This document shows positions 49,935-58,532 of a stretch of DNA of 64,000 nucleotides, one piece after another (the stretch's first letter is position 1; each line of letters begins with the position of its first letter). The notes beneath the pieces are model-generated. The model saw nothing but the letters and a program-made list of their open reading frames with translations, ran no database searches and was not told the origin of the DNA. The position numbers and the translations under genes were made by a program. Source of the stretch: Bacillota bacterium (GTDB lineage: Bacteria; Bacillota; Clostridia; Lachnospirales; Lachnospiraceae); NCBI GenBank assembly GCA_023413555.1, contig JAEZPG010000030.1, positions 22,796 through 86,795 of the forward strand, in the 5' to 3' direction.

Positions 49935-51314
49935 CTATTTTAAAAACATTCTTATTAACTTCTCATGAAGATTGGTGTAAGGTTGATACCTCATTGGCAA
50001 GTCCATCCAAGTCTTCTTATCTACAATACTGCGATAATGAGTAAAGGTATCAAAGCCGGCTTTTCCATGATAGGTACCCATTCCACTTTCTGATACTCCC
50101 CCAAAGCCCATATTACTTGTGGCTAGATGGATAATCGTATCATTGATGCAACCTCCACCAAAGGTACAGGACCGGAGTATTTTAGCCTGTGTCTTTTTAC
50201 TTTCGGTAAAGAGATACAAGGCAAGAGGACGGTCAAATTGATTCACCTGATTAACCACCTCATTCAAGCTATCAAAAGTCATAATTGGTAAGATTGGTCC
50301 AAATATCTCCTCCTGCATAACAGCATCCTCCCAGGTCACATTGTCTAATATGGTTGGCTCAATCTGTAGCATTTCCTCCTTGGTCTTTCCTCCATAAACC
50401 AATTTATTCTGATCAATTAGGCCCAGAAGACGTTTATAATGCTTTTGATTAATAATCTTTCCGTAATCTTTATTTTCCAGGGGCTCTTTACCGAACTGCT
50501 TTACAATCTGACGTTTTAACTCTGATACCAAAGCATCCTTTACAGAATGGTGACAATAGATATAATCAGGAGCTACACAGGTCTGGCCACAATTAAGGAA
50601 TTTACCAAAGACAATTCGCTTAGCAGCCAAAGGAATCTTTGCAGTAGAATCCACAATACATGGGCTTTTCCCACCCAGTTCCAAGGTAACTGGGGTTAAG
50701 TACTCCGATGCCATCCTCAGTACCTGGCGGCCAACCGTCTTACCTCCCGTAAAGAAAATATAATCAAAATGCTGTTTTAGTAGCGTTTGATTCTCCTCTC
50801 GTCCTCCTGTTACCACATAAATATACTCAGGTGGAAAATTCTCACGAACCAGTTTCTCAATTACCTTGCTGGTTGCCTGTGCATAGGCACTTGGCTTAAT
50901 CACTGCTGTATTACCTGCAGCAATCGCATCTATAAGGGGTCCTATGGTGAGTAGCAATGGATAATTCCATGGACTCATGATTAACACGGTTCCATAAGGT
51001 ATTGGGCTTTTATAGCTTTTTGCAGCAAACTGGGCAAGAGGTGTCGCAACCCTCTTGTTTTTGGCAAATCGCTTAGTATGGTGGATCATATAGGTCAGTT
51101 CTTCTAAAACCATACCGGTTTCACACATATAGGCCTCCATAGCACTCTTCCCCAAATCCTCCTTTAAAGCCTCATGAAGTTCTTCCTCTCTGACTAACAT
51201 GGCTGCTTTCAGTCTTTTTAGCATCTTTATTCTAAACTCAATAGGTATCGTCTTGCCAGTTTTATAAAAAGTTCTCTGTTTTTCAATAATATAATGGATT
51301 TCTTTCTCTGTCAT
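49935..51314 (-). CDS. Aldehyde dehydrogenase (class 3 / YwdH-like)
   Basis: 459 residues. The ALDH core includes the oxyanion Asn in SPWNYPLLL, the general-base Glu in TLELGGKSPCIVD and the nucleophilic Cys in LNCGQTCVAPDY, with GSTKVG-like FTGGKTVGRQVL binding NAD(P). No C-terminal membrane anchor is evident, although the end is basic. It oxidises aldehydes to acids. It follows the Fe-ADH gene by 32 nt under a MerR-type promoter, suggesting an aldehyde-stress pair. Confidence 0.93.
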   Translation of the reverse strand: MTEKEIHYIIEKQRTFYKTGKTIPIEFRIKMLKRLKAAMLVREEELHEALKEDLGKSAMEAYMCETGMVLEELTYMIHHTKRFAKNKRVATPLAQFAAKSYKSPIPYGTVLIMSPWNYPLLLTIGPLIDAIAAGNTAVIKPSAYAQATSKVIEKLVRENFPPEYIYVVTGGREENQTLLKQHFDYIFFTGGKTVGRQVLRMASEYLTPVTLELGGKSPCIVDSTAKIPLAAKRIVFGKFLNCGQTCVAPDYIYCHHSVKDALVSELKRQIVKQFGKEPLENKDYGKIINQKHYKRLLGLIDQNKLVYGGKTKEEMLQIEPTILDNVTWEDAVMQEEIFGPILPIMTFDSLNEVVNQVNQFDRPLALYLFTESKKTQAKILRSCTFGGGCINDTIIHLATSNMGFGGVSESGMGTYHGKAGFDTFTHYRSIVDKKTWMDLPMRYQPYTNLHEKLIRMFLK

Positions 51315-51346
51315 ATTGTCTCCTCTCTACTATTACTCAGTTCTTG

Positions 51347-52567
51347 TTATCCTTCCTCTACTGTGATTGCATTCTTAACCATTCGGTAAAATGGTTCTAA
51401 TTCCTCCGCATTAAGTAGCATCGGCACCGGATAAAGAGGATTGGCCTCTTGGTCTGCATAGCGGGCCATAATCGGTATATCCTTTTCTTTTATTTCAGGA
51501 ATTGCAATAGGAATCTCCATCTGGCGATTTAACTCCCATATCTTTGCAATGAAAGCTTTTGCTCCCTCCTGATAGGTCCTATCAGCGGTTACCAGTCCAG
51601 TCTCAACTGCCAACTTCCAAAGCTTCTTATGAGCATGGATGCCGTAACCCTCTAAGACATATGGCAGTAGAATAGAGTTTGCAAGACCGTGTGGCGTATG
51701 ATAAAGCCCTCCTAAGGAATGGGCAATCGCATGTACATAACCCACATAAGATACTGTAAAGGCGCCTCCCGCCAGATAGGCTGCTTGAAGCATTGCTCTT
51801 CTAGCTTTTAAATTATTGGGCTCATTATATGCAATAGGCAGATACTTAAAAATAAGCTTAATTGCTTCTATGGCCTGCCTTCTGGTTTTCTTTGTAGTAG
51901 ATCGTCCAATATAAGCCTCAACTGCATGGGTAAGAGCATCTAATCCTGTGGTGGATGTCAGATTTTTGGGAAGTCCTACGGTAAGCTCTGGAAGTAGTAC
52001 CGCATAGTCTGGAATAAGTGGAAAATCATTGATTGGATATTTTCTACTGGTCTTTTCATCAGTAATCACAGCCGCTACAGTGGTCTCACTTCCTGTACCA
52101 GCAGTAGTTGGTACCGCAATTAACAATGGAATGGATTTATGTATCTTAAGGATACCCTTCATGGCATGAACACTTTGCTTTGGCTTAACAATTCTTGCCC
52201 CAGTCGCCTTGGCGCAGTCTATAGCAGAACCACCACCTACCGCAAGTATGCCTTGACATTGATTCCTAAGATACTGCTTTCTAGCCGCCTCTACATTCTC
52301 AATTGTAGGATTGGCTACTGTCTCATCATAGGTAAAAAGATGTATTCCTACTTTCCTTAAACCTTCTTCAAAAGGCTTTGTAAGTCCCAACCTTTTAATC
52401 CCCTTGTCTGTGACAAGTAACAGGCGTTTGATCTTCTTATCAATTAAAAGCTGTACGACTTCTTCTATACTGTTTATAATAGCAGGTTCTCTGTAGGGAA
52501 GCAATGGTATCGCAACACGAAATCCTCCTTGAAACACTCTACAATATACCTTTTTTATTCTGTTCAT
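51347..52567 (-). CDS. Iron-containing alcohol dehydrogenase
   Basis: 406 residues from ATG 52567 (GGAGG at 6 nt). Cofactor motif GGGSAIDCAKATG near residue 100, metal ligands Asp and His in TTGLDALTHAVEAY, then His in AIAHSLGGLYHTPHGLANSIL. It has a basic N-terminal extension before the usual start (MNRIKKVYCRVFQGGFRV). It forms an operon with the ALDH and diverges from merR, so it is probably induced by aldehydes or alcohols sensed by that regulator. Confidence 0.93.
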   Translation of the reverse strand: MNRIKKVYCRVFQGGFRVAIPLLPYREPAIINSIEEVVQLLIDKKIKRLLLVTDKGIKRLGLTKPFEEGLRKVGIHLFTYDETVANPTIENVEAARKQYLRNQCQGILAVGGGSAIDCAKATGARIVKPKQSVHAMKGILKIHKSIPLLIAVPTTAGTGSETTVAAVITDEKTSRKYPINDFPLIPDYAVLLPELTVGLPKNLTSTTGLDALTHAVEAYIGRSTTKKTRRQAIEAIKLIFKYLPIAYNEPNNLKARRAMLQAAYLAGGAFTVSYVGYVHAIAHSLGGLYHTPHGLANSILLPYVLEGYGIHAHKKLWKLAVETGLVTADRTYQEGAKAFIAKIWELNRQMEIPIAIPEIKEKDIPIMARYADQEANPLYPVPMLLNAEELEPFYRMVKNAITVEEG

Positions 52568-52619
52568 ACCCTTCCTCCTCAACAATAAAAATCCATTGAT
52601 TTCCAATTATGTTAGAGGT

Positions 52620-52650
52620 ATTATAAAGGTGGGGGTTACCCCTATGTCAA
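52620..52650 (-). promoter_or_regulatory. MerR-type promoter with 19-bp spacer and central palindrome
   Basis: Minus-strand perfect TTGACA (52645-52650) and perfect TATAAT (52620-52625) are separated by 19 bp instead of 17. GGGGT-T-ACCCC (52632-52642) lies in the spacer. Over-long spacers with a dyad are the hallmark of promoters activated by MerR regulators, and the merR gene starts at 52666 on the other strand. Confidence 0.85.
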
Positions 52651-52665
52651 GAGGAGGGTGATTAC

Positions 52666-53484
52666 ATGTCTGCATCAAAAGAATATTGTATCTCATCAGG
52701 TACCTTTGTAAAACTCTGTAATACCACAAGAGATACCCTACGTTACTATGAACAGGAGAGAATTCTGATTCCACATAAAAACCCAAACAATAACTATAGA
52801 TACTATAGTTATGCCCAGATTACCTCCTACTATTTCATTGCAACCTTTCGGAGCCTTGGTTGTCCGGTATCCGAGATTCACTCATTTTTAGAGGCTCAGA
52901 CACCAGACGCCTTTGATCCATTTATAAATAGACAATATGATGCTTTATTACAGCTTCAAGTAGAACTAGAGCACAACATCGCTTCTCTAACCATGTCTCT
53001 ATTATTAGTAGATAAGATGCGCACTTGCCCAGAAAACGAGCCAACACTATCCACCCTTCCAACGTCTCTTCGCTTCCGTAATACAAGAATTAATAATACC
53101 GCATATCATGCTGCAGATCTAATAGAGGATCTGAAACGACATATTATGTACTGCCGAAATGATCACCACACCAACACTTTTCCTATTGGCGTCACCATTT
53201 CTCTTGAAGATTTTTATAAGAGAGACTATCGTTACGATCATCTAGTTAGTTTTACAAAGAGTAGTAAAGAGGATACCTCTCAGCTTCCTTATCCGAAGAT
53301 TCTTTGTTGTGTCTACCGAAGCCAGCTTCAGGATATCACTTGCTTATATCAAAAGATGTATGAGTATGCTGTTGCAAATAGTCTAACCATGTGCTCAGAT
53401 GTGTATAGCATCAGCTTGGTAGATGTGGTCTATCCTAACGATTCTCACCAGTATCTAAAGTTCATCTTTGTGTGTGTAAAGTAA
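52666..53484 (+). CDS. MerR family transcriptional regulator
   Basis: 272 residues. The N-terminal HTH starts unusually late (SSGTFVKLCNTTRDTLRYYEQERIL, in two parts; wing YRYYSYAQI), then a helical dimerisation region and a C-terminal domain (about 120-272) of the GyrI/effector-binding kind. AGGAGGGTG precedes the start. It is divergent from the ADH-ALDH operon, whose promoter overlaps the same 50-bp region, so it most likely activates that operon in response to an organic ligand. Confidence 0.88.
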   Translation: MSASKEYCISSGTFVKLCNTTRDTLRYYEQERILIPHKNPNNNYRYYSYAQITSYYFIATFRSLGCPVSEIHSFLEAQTPDAFDPFINRQYDALLQLQVELEHNIASLTMSLLLVDKMRTCPENEPTLSTLPTSLRFRNTRINNTAYHAADLIEDLKRHIMYCRNDHHTNTFPIGVTISLEDFYKRDYRYDHLVSFTKSSKEDTSQLPYPKILCCVYRSQLQDITCLYQKMYEYAVANSLTMCSDVYSISLVDVVYPNDSHQYLKFIFVCVK

Positions 53485-53763
53485 ATGAATATCGTTCTCT
53501 TCCCTGAGTTGACTTTTATATTGGATTGCCTGATTTTTTGAATCCTCCCATTTGGAGAAATGGTATATTTGTTGTATCAACCGTGCTGTTTCACTCATAC
53601 TCTTTATAATATATGTTATATTTTTACATTTTTTCTTTACTTTGTGTGTTATAAATAATATACTAAAATGGATAGTATACTCGGATCAGGTACATTGACA
53701 TACATGTTACAGCAATAGATGGAATCGTACATTATGTTTTACTAATTGAGTAGGGAGAAGGGA

Positions 53764-54186
53764 ATGGTTAAAAAAGTGAAACGGAGTAAAATTACAGCTA
53801 TCATAATTTGTGCTTCTGTATTAGTTGTTGCGGTTGGTTTAGGTATCAATGTATATAAATATCTAGAAGCAAAGAAGGTTATTACCTTTTCAAAAGAGGA
53901 AATTACAAGAGCATACATAACAAGTGGAAATACTGGTGAGATAACTGAGTTAACAGGATATAATCTTGAATTAATATATAATGATTTTAAAGATATAACA
54001 ATGAAACGGATTAAAAATATTGACTCAACAGGTTGGAATTATTCCGTTGATTTTCTTGTTAATAATAATACAACAAGAATTACAATTATGTCTGCTACAG
54101 AATGGAATTTTTCTGGAAACAGATATAGGGTTTTCATTGAAGAAGGAGAAAAGATATTCAATGATATTGCTCAGATAGCGAATTAA
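53764..54186 (+). CDS. Small membrane-anchored protein of unknown function
   Basis: 140 residues from ATG 53764 (GGGAG 6 nt upstream). A positively charged N-terminus (MVKKVKRSK), one TM helix (about 11-31), then a soluble extracytoplasmic domain of about 105 residues with ITELTGYNLELIYNDFKDI and SVDFLVNNNTTRITI. No family is recognised. AT content looks higher than in neighbouring genes. The 53485-53763 gap before it holds only AT-rich sequence, with a TTGACA (53695-53700) lacking a good -10. Confidence 0.65.
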   Translation: MVKKVKRSKITAIIICASVLVVAVGLGINVYKYLEAKKVITFSKEEITRAYITSGNTGEITELTGYNLELIYNDFKDITMKRIKNIDSTGWNYSVDFLVNNNTTRITIMSATEWNFSGNRYRVFIEEGEKIFNDIAQIAN

Positions 54187-54204
54187 ATAACCATACCATT
54201 TGGA

Positions 54205-54234
54205 AAAAGGCTGGAGGGTAAACTCCAGCCTTTT
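54205..54234. terminator. Perfect bidirectional terminator
   Basis: AAAAGGCTGGAG (54205-54216) and CTCCAGCCTTTT (54223-54234) form a perfect 12-bp stem with a 6-nt loop; A/T runs serve both strands. It ends the small membrane gene (+) and the nucleoside operon (-). Confidence 0.92.
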
Positions 54235-54237
54235 CTA

Positions 54238-54975
54238 TCATCTAAACTGCTCCACATAAAATCGATATTTGTCACAACGATACTTGGAAAAGAAGTATTC
54301 TAATGCAATTTCTTCATTGTGGCTAGGGTATCTTCCATACATAACTCCTTTAAAAAGAAGAGCCGGTAAATCAGACTTTACATCTAGATATTTACTATCC
54401 TTATCGCCACAAGTAGTTGCCTCTATCGAACGAACTGCTCTATTTATGGTAAACCCATATTCTTTTTCAAGTACGTCATATAAAGAATTCTTAGAAAAAT
54501 CAATCTTTTCAATGCCTGCAATATGTTCATAACATAAGTGAGAAATTGTAATATTAACCGGTGTGTCATCAGCATATAATATCCGTTCAAGTCTAAATAT
54601 CTTATCATATTCAGTGATTCCCAAACGGTTTGCAACACTAACACGTGGATTTACAACCGTTGCACTTATCACCTTAAAAGAAGGTGTCATTCCCATACTT
54701 CTAATTTCATCGGAACAGCTTGATATTTTTCCTAACCCACTTTCCTTCTTCTTCTCTGCAACAAATGTTCCTTTCCCTTGGATTCGAAAAAGATACCCTT
54801 CATTCACCATAACATCAAGAGCTTTTCTAACCGTTGTCCGGCTCATGCCGAACATTTCCATTAGCTCTCTTTCTGACATTATATTAGAACCTGGTTGCAA
54901 TGCATTATCTTCAATTTGTTTCATTAAATATTCAATGATACTGTAATACAAAGGAACTGGCGCTGTAATTGACAC
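54238..54975 (-). CDS. GntR family regulator with UTRA domain
   Basis: 245 residues from GTG 54975 (AAGGGGG upstream). The winged HTH (SERELMEMFGMSRTTVRKALDVMVNEGYL, in parts) is followed by a UTRA ligand domain (about 85-245; RLERILYADDTPVNITISHLCYE). UTRA proteins sense sugars, sugar phosphates or related small molecules. It is the last gene of the nucleoside operon and is the likely local repressor; the operator should be upstream of the first transporter gene, outside the window. Confidence 0.93.
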   Translation of the reverse strand: MSITAPVPLYYSIIEYLMKQIEDNALQPGSNIMSERELMEMFGMSRTTVRKALDVMVNEGYLFRIQGKGTFVAEKKKESGLGKISSCSDEIRSMGMTPSFKVISATVVNPRVSVANRLGITEYDKIFRLERILYADDTPVNITISHLCYEHIAGIEKIDFSKNSLYDVLEKEYGFTINRAVRSIEATTCGDKDSKYLDVKSDLPALLFKGVMYGRYPSHNEEIALEYFFSKYRCDKYRFYVEQFR

Positions 54976-55062
54976 TTTCTCACCCCCTTACACCTTTTAT
55001 TATATCAATTATAATAGTTTGATACAAGATTTTAGATTATATTGTTCGTATTATCTGTATAT

Positions 55063-55782
55063 TTATTCAGTCGCCTTTTTAAATTCTTGTATGATTGTCA
55101 TCAAGCTTTCTTCATTACTGTCGTTATCTAGTATCGCCTTACCTACAAAAACTCCAGATGCACCAGCCTGTCGAACCATTGCCACATCTTCGACCGTATG
55201 TACTCCCACTCCACAATAGATATCTCTAGTTATTCCCACACTTCTTAGATAATCAATACAGGATTTTAGAGTACTATATTTAGGATTAATATTATCGTGG
55301 GTCGGTTTCGCTTGCAGATAGATAAATCCATTCGAATGAATCGCATCCTCTATATGACTTTGTGGCATATGGAATTGCACATAACAAGATACGCAAATTC
55401 CCTGTTCAATGAGTTTCTCCTTCAAGTTTTTATCCTTGGAACCAACTACTATGACGTCTAAAATATTGTTTTTTACACAGAATGAAGTATACTTTTCTAC
55501 TCCAATCTCATTAATCGTATCTTCATAAACTACCATTAAAAACTTTTTATCATGATAAGTTGTTTTCATAATTTGTATGGCGTTTAAGTATTCATCGTAA
55601 TTATCCGTCTTACTTAAGGCTTTGCTCATTCGGTCTGCAATCATAGCACTTTCCATGTAAGGATCTCTCGCTGGTAAATCTACCTCAATAACATCAGCAC
55701 CAGCTTTCACATAAGAACCACATCGCTTTACTGTATCCTCTATACTAGGATAGCCATTCGATAAATAACATATTAATTGCAT
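55063..55782 (-). CDS. TrpA-like TIM-barrel protein (tryptophan synthase alpha family), non-canonical
   Basis: 239 residues with the TrpA fold (N-terminus CYLSNGYPSIEDT, C-terminus YCGVGVHTVEDVAMVRQAGASGVFVGKAIL). TrpA's catalytic Glu49 is present as Glu33 (ADVIEVDLP), but the Asp60 equivalent is Glu44 (DPYMES for canonical DPLADG). No trpB or other trp gene is near. It is cotranscribed with nucleoside and sugar enzymes, so an aldol-type cleavage of a phosphorylated sugar is more plausible than indole formation (inference). Confidence 0.82.
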   Translation of the reverse strand: MQLICYLSNGYPSIEDTVKRCGSYVKAGADVIEVDLPARDPYMESAMIADRMSKALSKTDNYDEYLNAIQIMKTTYHDKKFLMVVYEDTINEIGVEKYTSFCVKNNILDVIVVGSKDKNLKEKLIEQGICVSCYVQFHMPQSHIEDAIHSNGFIYLQAKPTHDNINPKYSTLKSCIDYLRSVGITRDIYCGVGVHTVEDVAMVRQAGASGVFVGKAILDNDSNEESLMTIIQEFKKATE

Positions 55783-55799
55783 AATCTCTCCCTTTTTGT

Positions 55800-56942
55800 C
55801 TATAATGCTGTATATATTTTTCTAAATAATTCTTCCATTTCATCAACGGTAGGAATAATCGGATTTGTTTTGGTACATCCATCTGCTAAGGCATGTTTTG
55901 CCATCTCAGGTATCTTTGCCATGTACTCTTCTTTGTCTAAAATCAATTCTCCAACACTCGATGCTATTCCTATCTTTTTATTAAGTTCTAAGATTGCCTG
56001 ATCCAATTCTCCATTACATAAACCAAGTTCTTCATATTTTTTTCTTGCAGTCTCATCCTTTGAATTAAATTGAATGATATATGGTAACACGATAGCATCC
56101 GCAAGGCCATGTTGTATCCTATAGTAGCTTCCTAAGGTATGTGCAATAGAATGAGTAATTCCTAAAGAAACATTGGTAAATGCCAGCCCAGCTACCATAG
56201 AACCATTCATCATTTTATCACGGTATTCCATATTAGAGCCATCGGCAACAGCCAAGGGAAGATATGTAACTATATCCTTAGCGGCTTGCTTTGCAAGAAT
56301 ATCGCTAAGATAATTTGCTCTCTTGGAAACAAAAGCTTCTAAGGCATGTGTTAATGCATCCATCCCTGTCTCCGCTGTTAACTTAGCCGGAAGAGAAAGA
56401 GTAACACATGGATCACATATTGCTACATCAGGCATCATCTCCATATCGCCAATACCAAACTTAAACCCAGTTTCATCATCTGTGATTACAACAGAACGAC
56501 TAACCTCGCTAGCGGTACCACTTGTGGTTGGGATACATACAAACTTAGCCTTATTACGTAGCTTTGGTATTTTATTTGGAGGAGCCATTTTCTCTAACGT
56601 ATCAATTTCAGGATGCTCATAAGTTACCCACATTGCTTTGGCACCATCCATTACGGATCCTCCACCAAGTGCAATAATTAAGTCCGGTTTTTCTTCAAGC
56701 ATTTTTCTTGCTCCATCCAGTACTGTATGAAAGGTTGGATCATGCTTAATTCCACCATAGAGTACACTTTCAATCCCAGCTTCTTTTAGATATTCCTGAA
56801 CCTTATCTAAGATACCCGCTTTTTTCATGCTACTTCCACCAGTAACAATCATAGCTTTGTTTCCTTTTAATGTTTTTAGATGTTCTAGACAACCATTCCC
56901 AAATACTAATTGATCACCAGCTATTTTCATAGGTCTCATCAT
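55800..56942 (-). CDS. Iron-containing alcohol dehydrogenase
   Basis: 380 residues from ATG 56942 (GAGGG at 7 nt). The cofactor motif is GGGSVMDGAKAMW, and metal ligands are in ETGMDALTHALEAF, HSIAHTLG and IQHGLADAIVL. The MW after AKA and the YEHPEID insert resemble the AdhE-like ADH at 22449. It overlaps or abuts its operon neighbours. In this context it could reduce a short aldehyde (glycolaldehyde or lactaldehyde, as FucO does) released from the pentose (inference). Confidence 0.92.
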   Translation of the reverse strand: MMRPMKIAGDQLVFGNGCLEHLKTLKGNKAMIVTGGSSMKKAGILDKVQEYLKEAGIESVLYGGIKHDPTFHTVLDGARKMLEEKPDLIIALGGGSVMDGAKAMWVTYEHPEIDTLEKMAPPNKIPKLRNKAKFVCIPTTSGTASEVSRSVVITDDETGFKFGIGDMEMMPDVAICDPCVTLSLPAKLTAETGMDALTHALEAFVSKRANYLSDILAKQAAKDIVTYLPLAVADGSNMEYRDKMMNGSMVAGLAFTNVSLGITHSIAHTLGSYYRIQHGLADAIVLPYIIQFNSKDETARKKYEELGLCNGELDQAILELNKKIGIASSVGELILDKEEYMAKIPEMAKHALADGCTKTNPIIPTVDEMEELFRKIYTAL

Positions 56943-56952
56943 TGTTGTACCC

Positions 56953-57741
56953 TCACTTTCTATATGCACTTACTACCTCGCACACAAGATCATAATCAAT
57001 TGGATTGGAGATTACTCCACCCTTTTTCAGGCTAGAACCAATAATACATCCATCTGCTATCTGTAGCTGTTCTTTTATGTTATGAGCATTTACTCCACTT
57101 GCAGCCAATACTGGTACATTTACCACCTTTTGTACTCGTTTGATCATCTCAATTGGAGTTTCCACACCGATTGCAGATCCTGTTACTAGAATGCCATCCG
57201 CTCCATTGGATACTGCATCTTTAGCGGATTGTTCAATTGATATATTGGATGATAACATAGTAGAATGCTTAACCTGAACATCTGCTAAGATTTTTACATG
57301 CTCCGCATGCAAATTCTTGCGGGTGGACATACACTTATTTGCACAAGGGTATATAATTCCATCTGAAAATAACACGGTATCTACAAACACTGGGATTCTG
57401 ACAAAACTAGCACCTGTAATTGCTGCAATTGCAATAGATACTTCACAATCATTAAATGCCGCATCAATTCCAAATGGAATAGATATCTTGTCCCTAACTG
57501 CCATAGCAGCTGCCGTTAGTGCTGTCACTTGCGTCTTATTAAGAAGGGCGGTAAAAGGAGTATCCCCCATATTCTCAATAATAACAGCATCCACACCTGC
57601 TTTTTCTAAAGTAAGGGCATCCTCTACTGCCTGATTTAATATTTTGTTATAGTCACCATCAAAACCGGGTGAACCGGGAAGTGGTAAACAGTGTACCATG
57701 CCTATAATCGTACCTGCTTGTTTTTCAATTAATTTATCCAT
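56953..57741 (-). CDS. BtpA/SgcQ family TIM-barrel protein
   Basis: 262 residues from ATG 57741 (AGGA 5 nt upstream). The start GTIIGMVHCLPLPGSPGFDGD and internal GADGILVTGSAIG and VPVLAASGVNAHNI are typical of BtpA (PF03437), seen in E. coli SgcQ of the uncharacterised sgc sugar operon. Barrel fold with a phosphate-binding C-terminal motif; the reaction is not established for the family. The operon position between nucleoside phosphorylase and ADH points to a pentose-phosphate derivative as substrate. Confidence 0.88.
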   Translation of the reverse strand: MDKLIEKQAGTIIGMVHCLPLPGSPGFDGDYNKILNQAVEDALTLEKAGVDAVIIENMGDTPFTALLNKTQVTALTAAAMAVRDKISIPFGIDAAFNDCEVSIAIAAITGASFVRIPVFVDTVLFSDGIIYPCANKCMSTRKNLHAEHVKILADVQVKHSTMLSSNISIEQSAKDAVSNGADGILVTGSAIGVETPIEMIKRVQKVVNVPVLAASGVNAHNIKEQLQIADGCIIGSSLKKGGVISNPIDYDLVCEVVSAYRK

Positions 57742-57776
57742 TTCATTCCTACCTCCATCGTACTGTAAAGACAAAA

Positions 57777-58532
57777 TCATTTATTTACTGCAAAGCGGTA
57801 GAGGCCTTCTAACGTGACATCACATAATAGTTGTTCTGCATCTGCCCTTTCCTGGCCTCTTAAAAAATCCTTTAGATTTTCCAAGACAGTTGTCATAGTA
57901 ACGATACAAGTCTTAACCCCCATTAACCTACCTACTGTTAGCATACAGGCAGATTCCATATCGATACCAACAACATTCAGTTCTCTTAGCTCTTCAAATA
58001 ATGGAGCATAATCCTTCTTTTTTTCCAACGAAAACTTGGAGTCATGCATTTGACTATAGAATCCATCCATTGTGCAATTCACACCATTTACATAGTCAGC
58101 CCCCATATCTTTTACAGTCCTATTCATGGTCTGAACCAAATCAAAATCTGCCACAGCAGGGTATGCTTCCTCTACATATGTTTTGCTTGTACTTTCTCTT
58201 CTCATTGCTGCAACTGGTATAATAAACTTACCTAGCATGTCATCCTGAAGTGCCATCACTGTCCCCATACGAACTGCAACTTTCATCCCTACTTCATACA
58301 TTTCTTCCATTGCAATTGCAGCAGACGGAGCACCGATACCTGTAGAAGTTACTGTAATTTTTATTCCTTTATATGTTCCTGTATATGTATTAAATTCTCT
58401 TGCGAATGCAACATGTTCAACCTCACTAAGATTCTTTACAAGCCTTTCTATTCTCCAAGGATCTCCGGAGAATATGACATAGTCACCTATCTGTCCTGGT
58501 TTTACTTTAGAATATAAAGTCTCTTTACTCAT
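57777..58532 (-). CDS. Nucleoside phosphorylase (uridine phosphorylase-like)
   Basis: 251-residue NP-I family enzyme that splits a nucleoside with phosphate into base and (deoxy)ribose 1-phosphate. The phosphate-binding GDPWRIERL is near residue 23, STGIGAPSAAIAMEE is the family core, and VGIDMESACML is the ribose-binding Glu-Ser motif. Purine versus pyrimidine preference cannot be read with certainty; overall it is closer to Udp than DeoD. It starts with an ATGA overlap on the pfkB stop, so translation is coupled. Confidence 0.9.
   Translation of the reverse strand: MSKETLYSKVKPGQIGDYVIFSGDPWRIERLVKNLSEVEHVAFAREFNTYTGTYKGIKITVTSTGIGAPSAAIAMEEMYEVGMKVAVRMGTVMALQDDMLGKFIIPVAAMRRESTSKTYVEEAYPAVADFDLVQTMNRTVKDMGADYVNGVNCTMDGFYSQMHDSKFSLEKKKDYAPLFEELRELNVVGIDMESACMLTVGRLMGVKTCIVTMTTVLENLKDFLRGQERADAEQLLCDVTLEGLYRFAVNK

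Noticed and set aside
55063..55782. Tryptophan biosynthesis gene
   Set aside because: No trpB or other trp gene is present and a catalytic Asp is changed.
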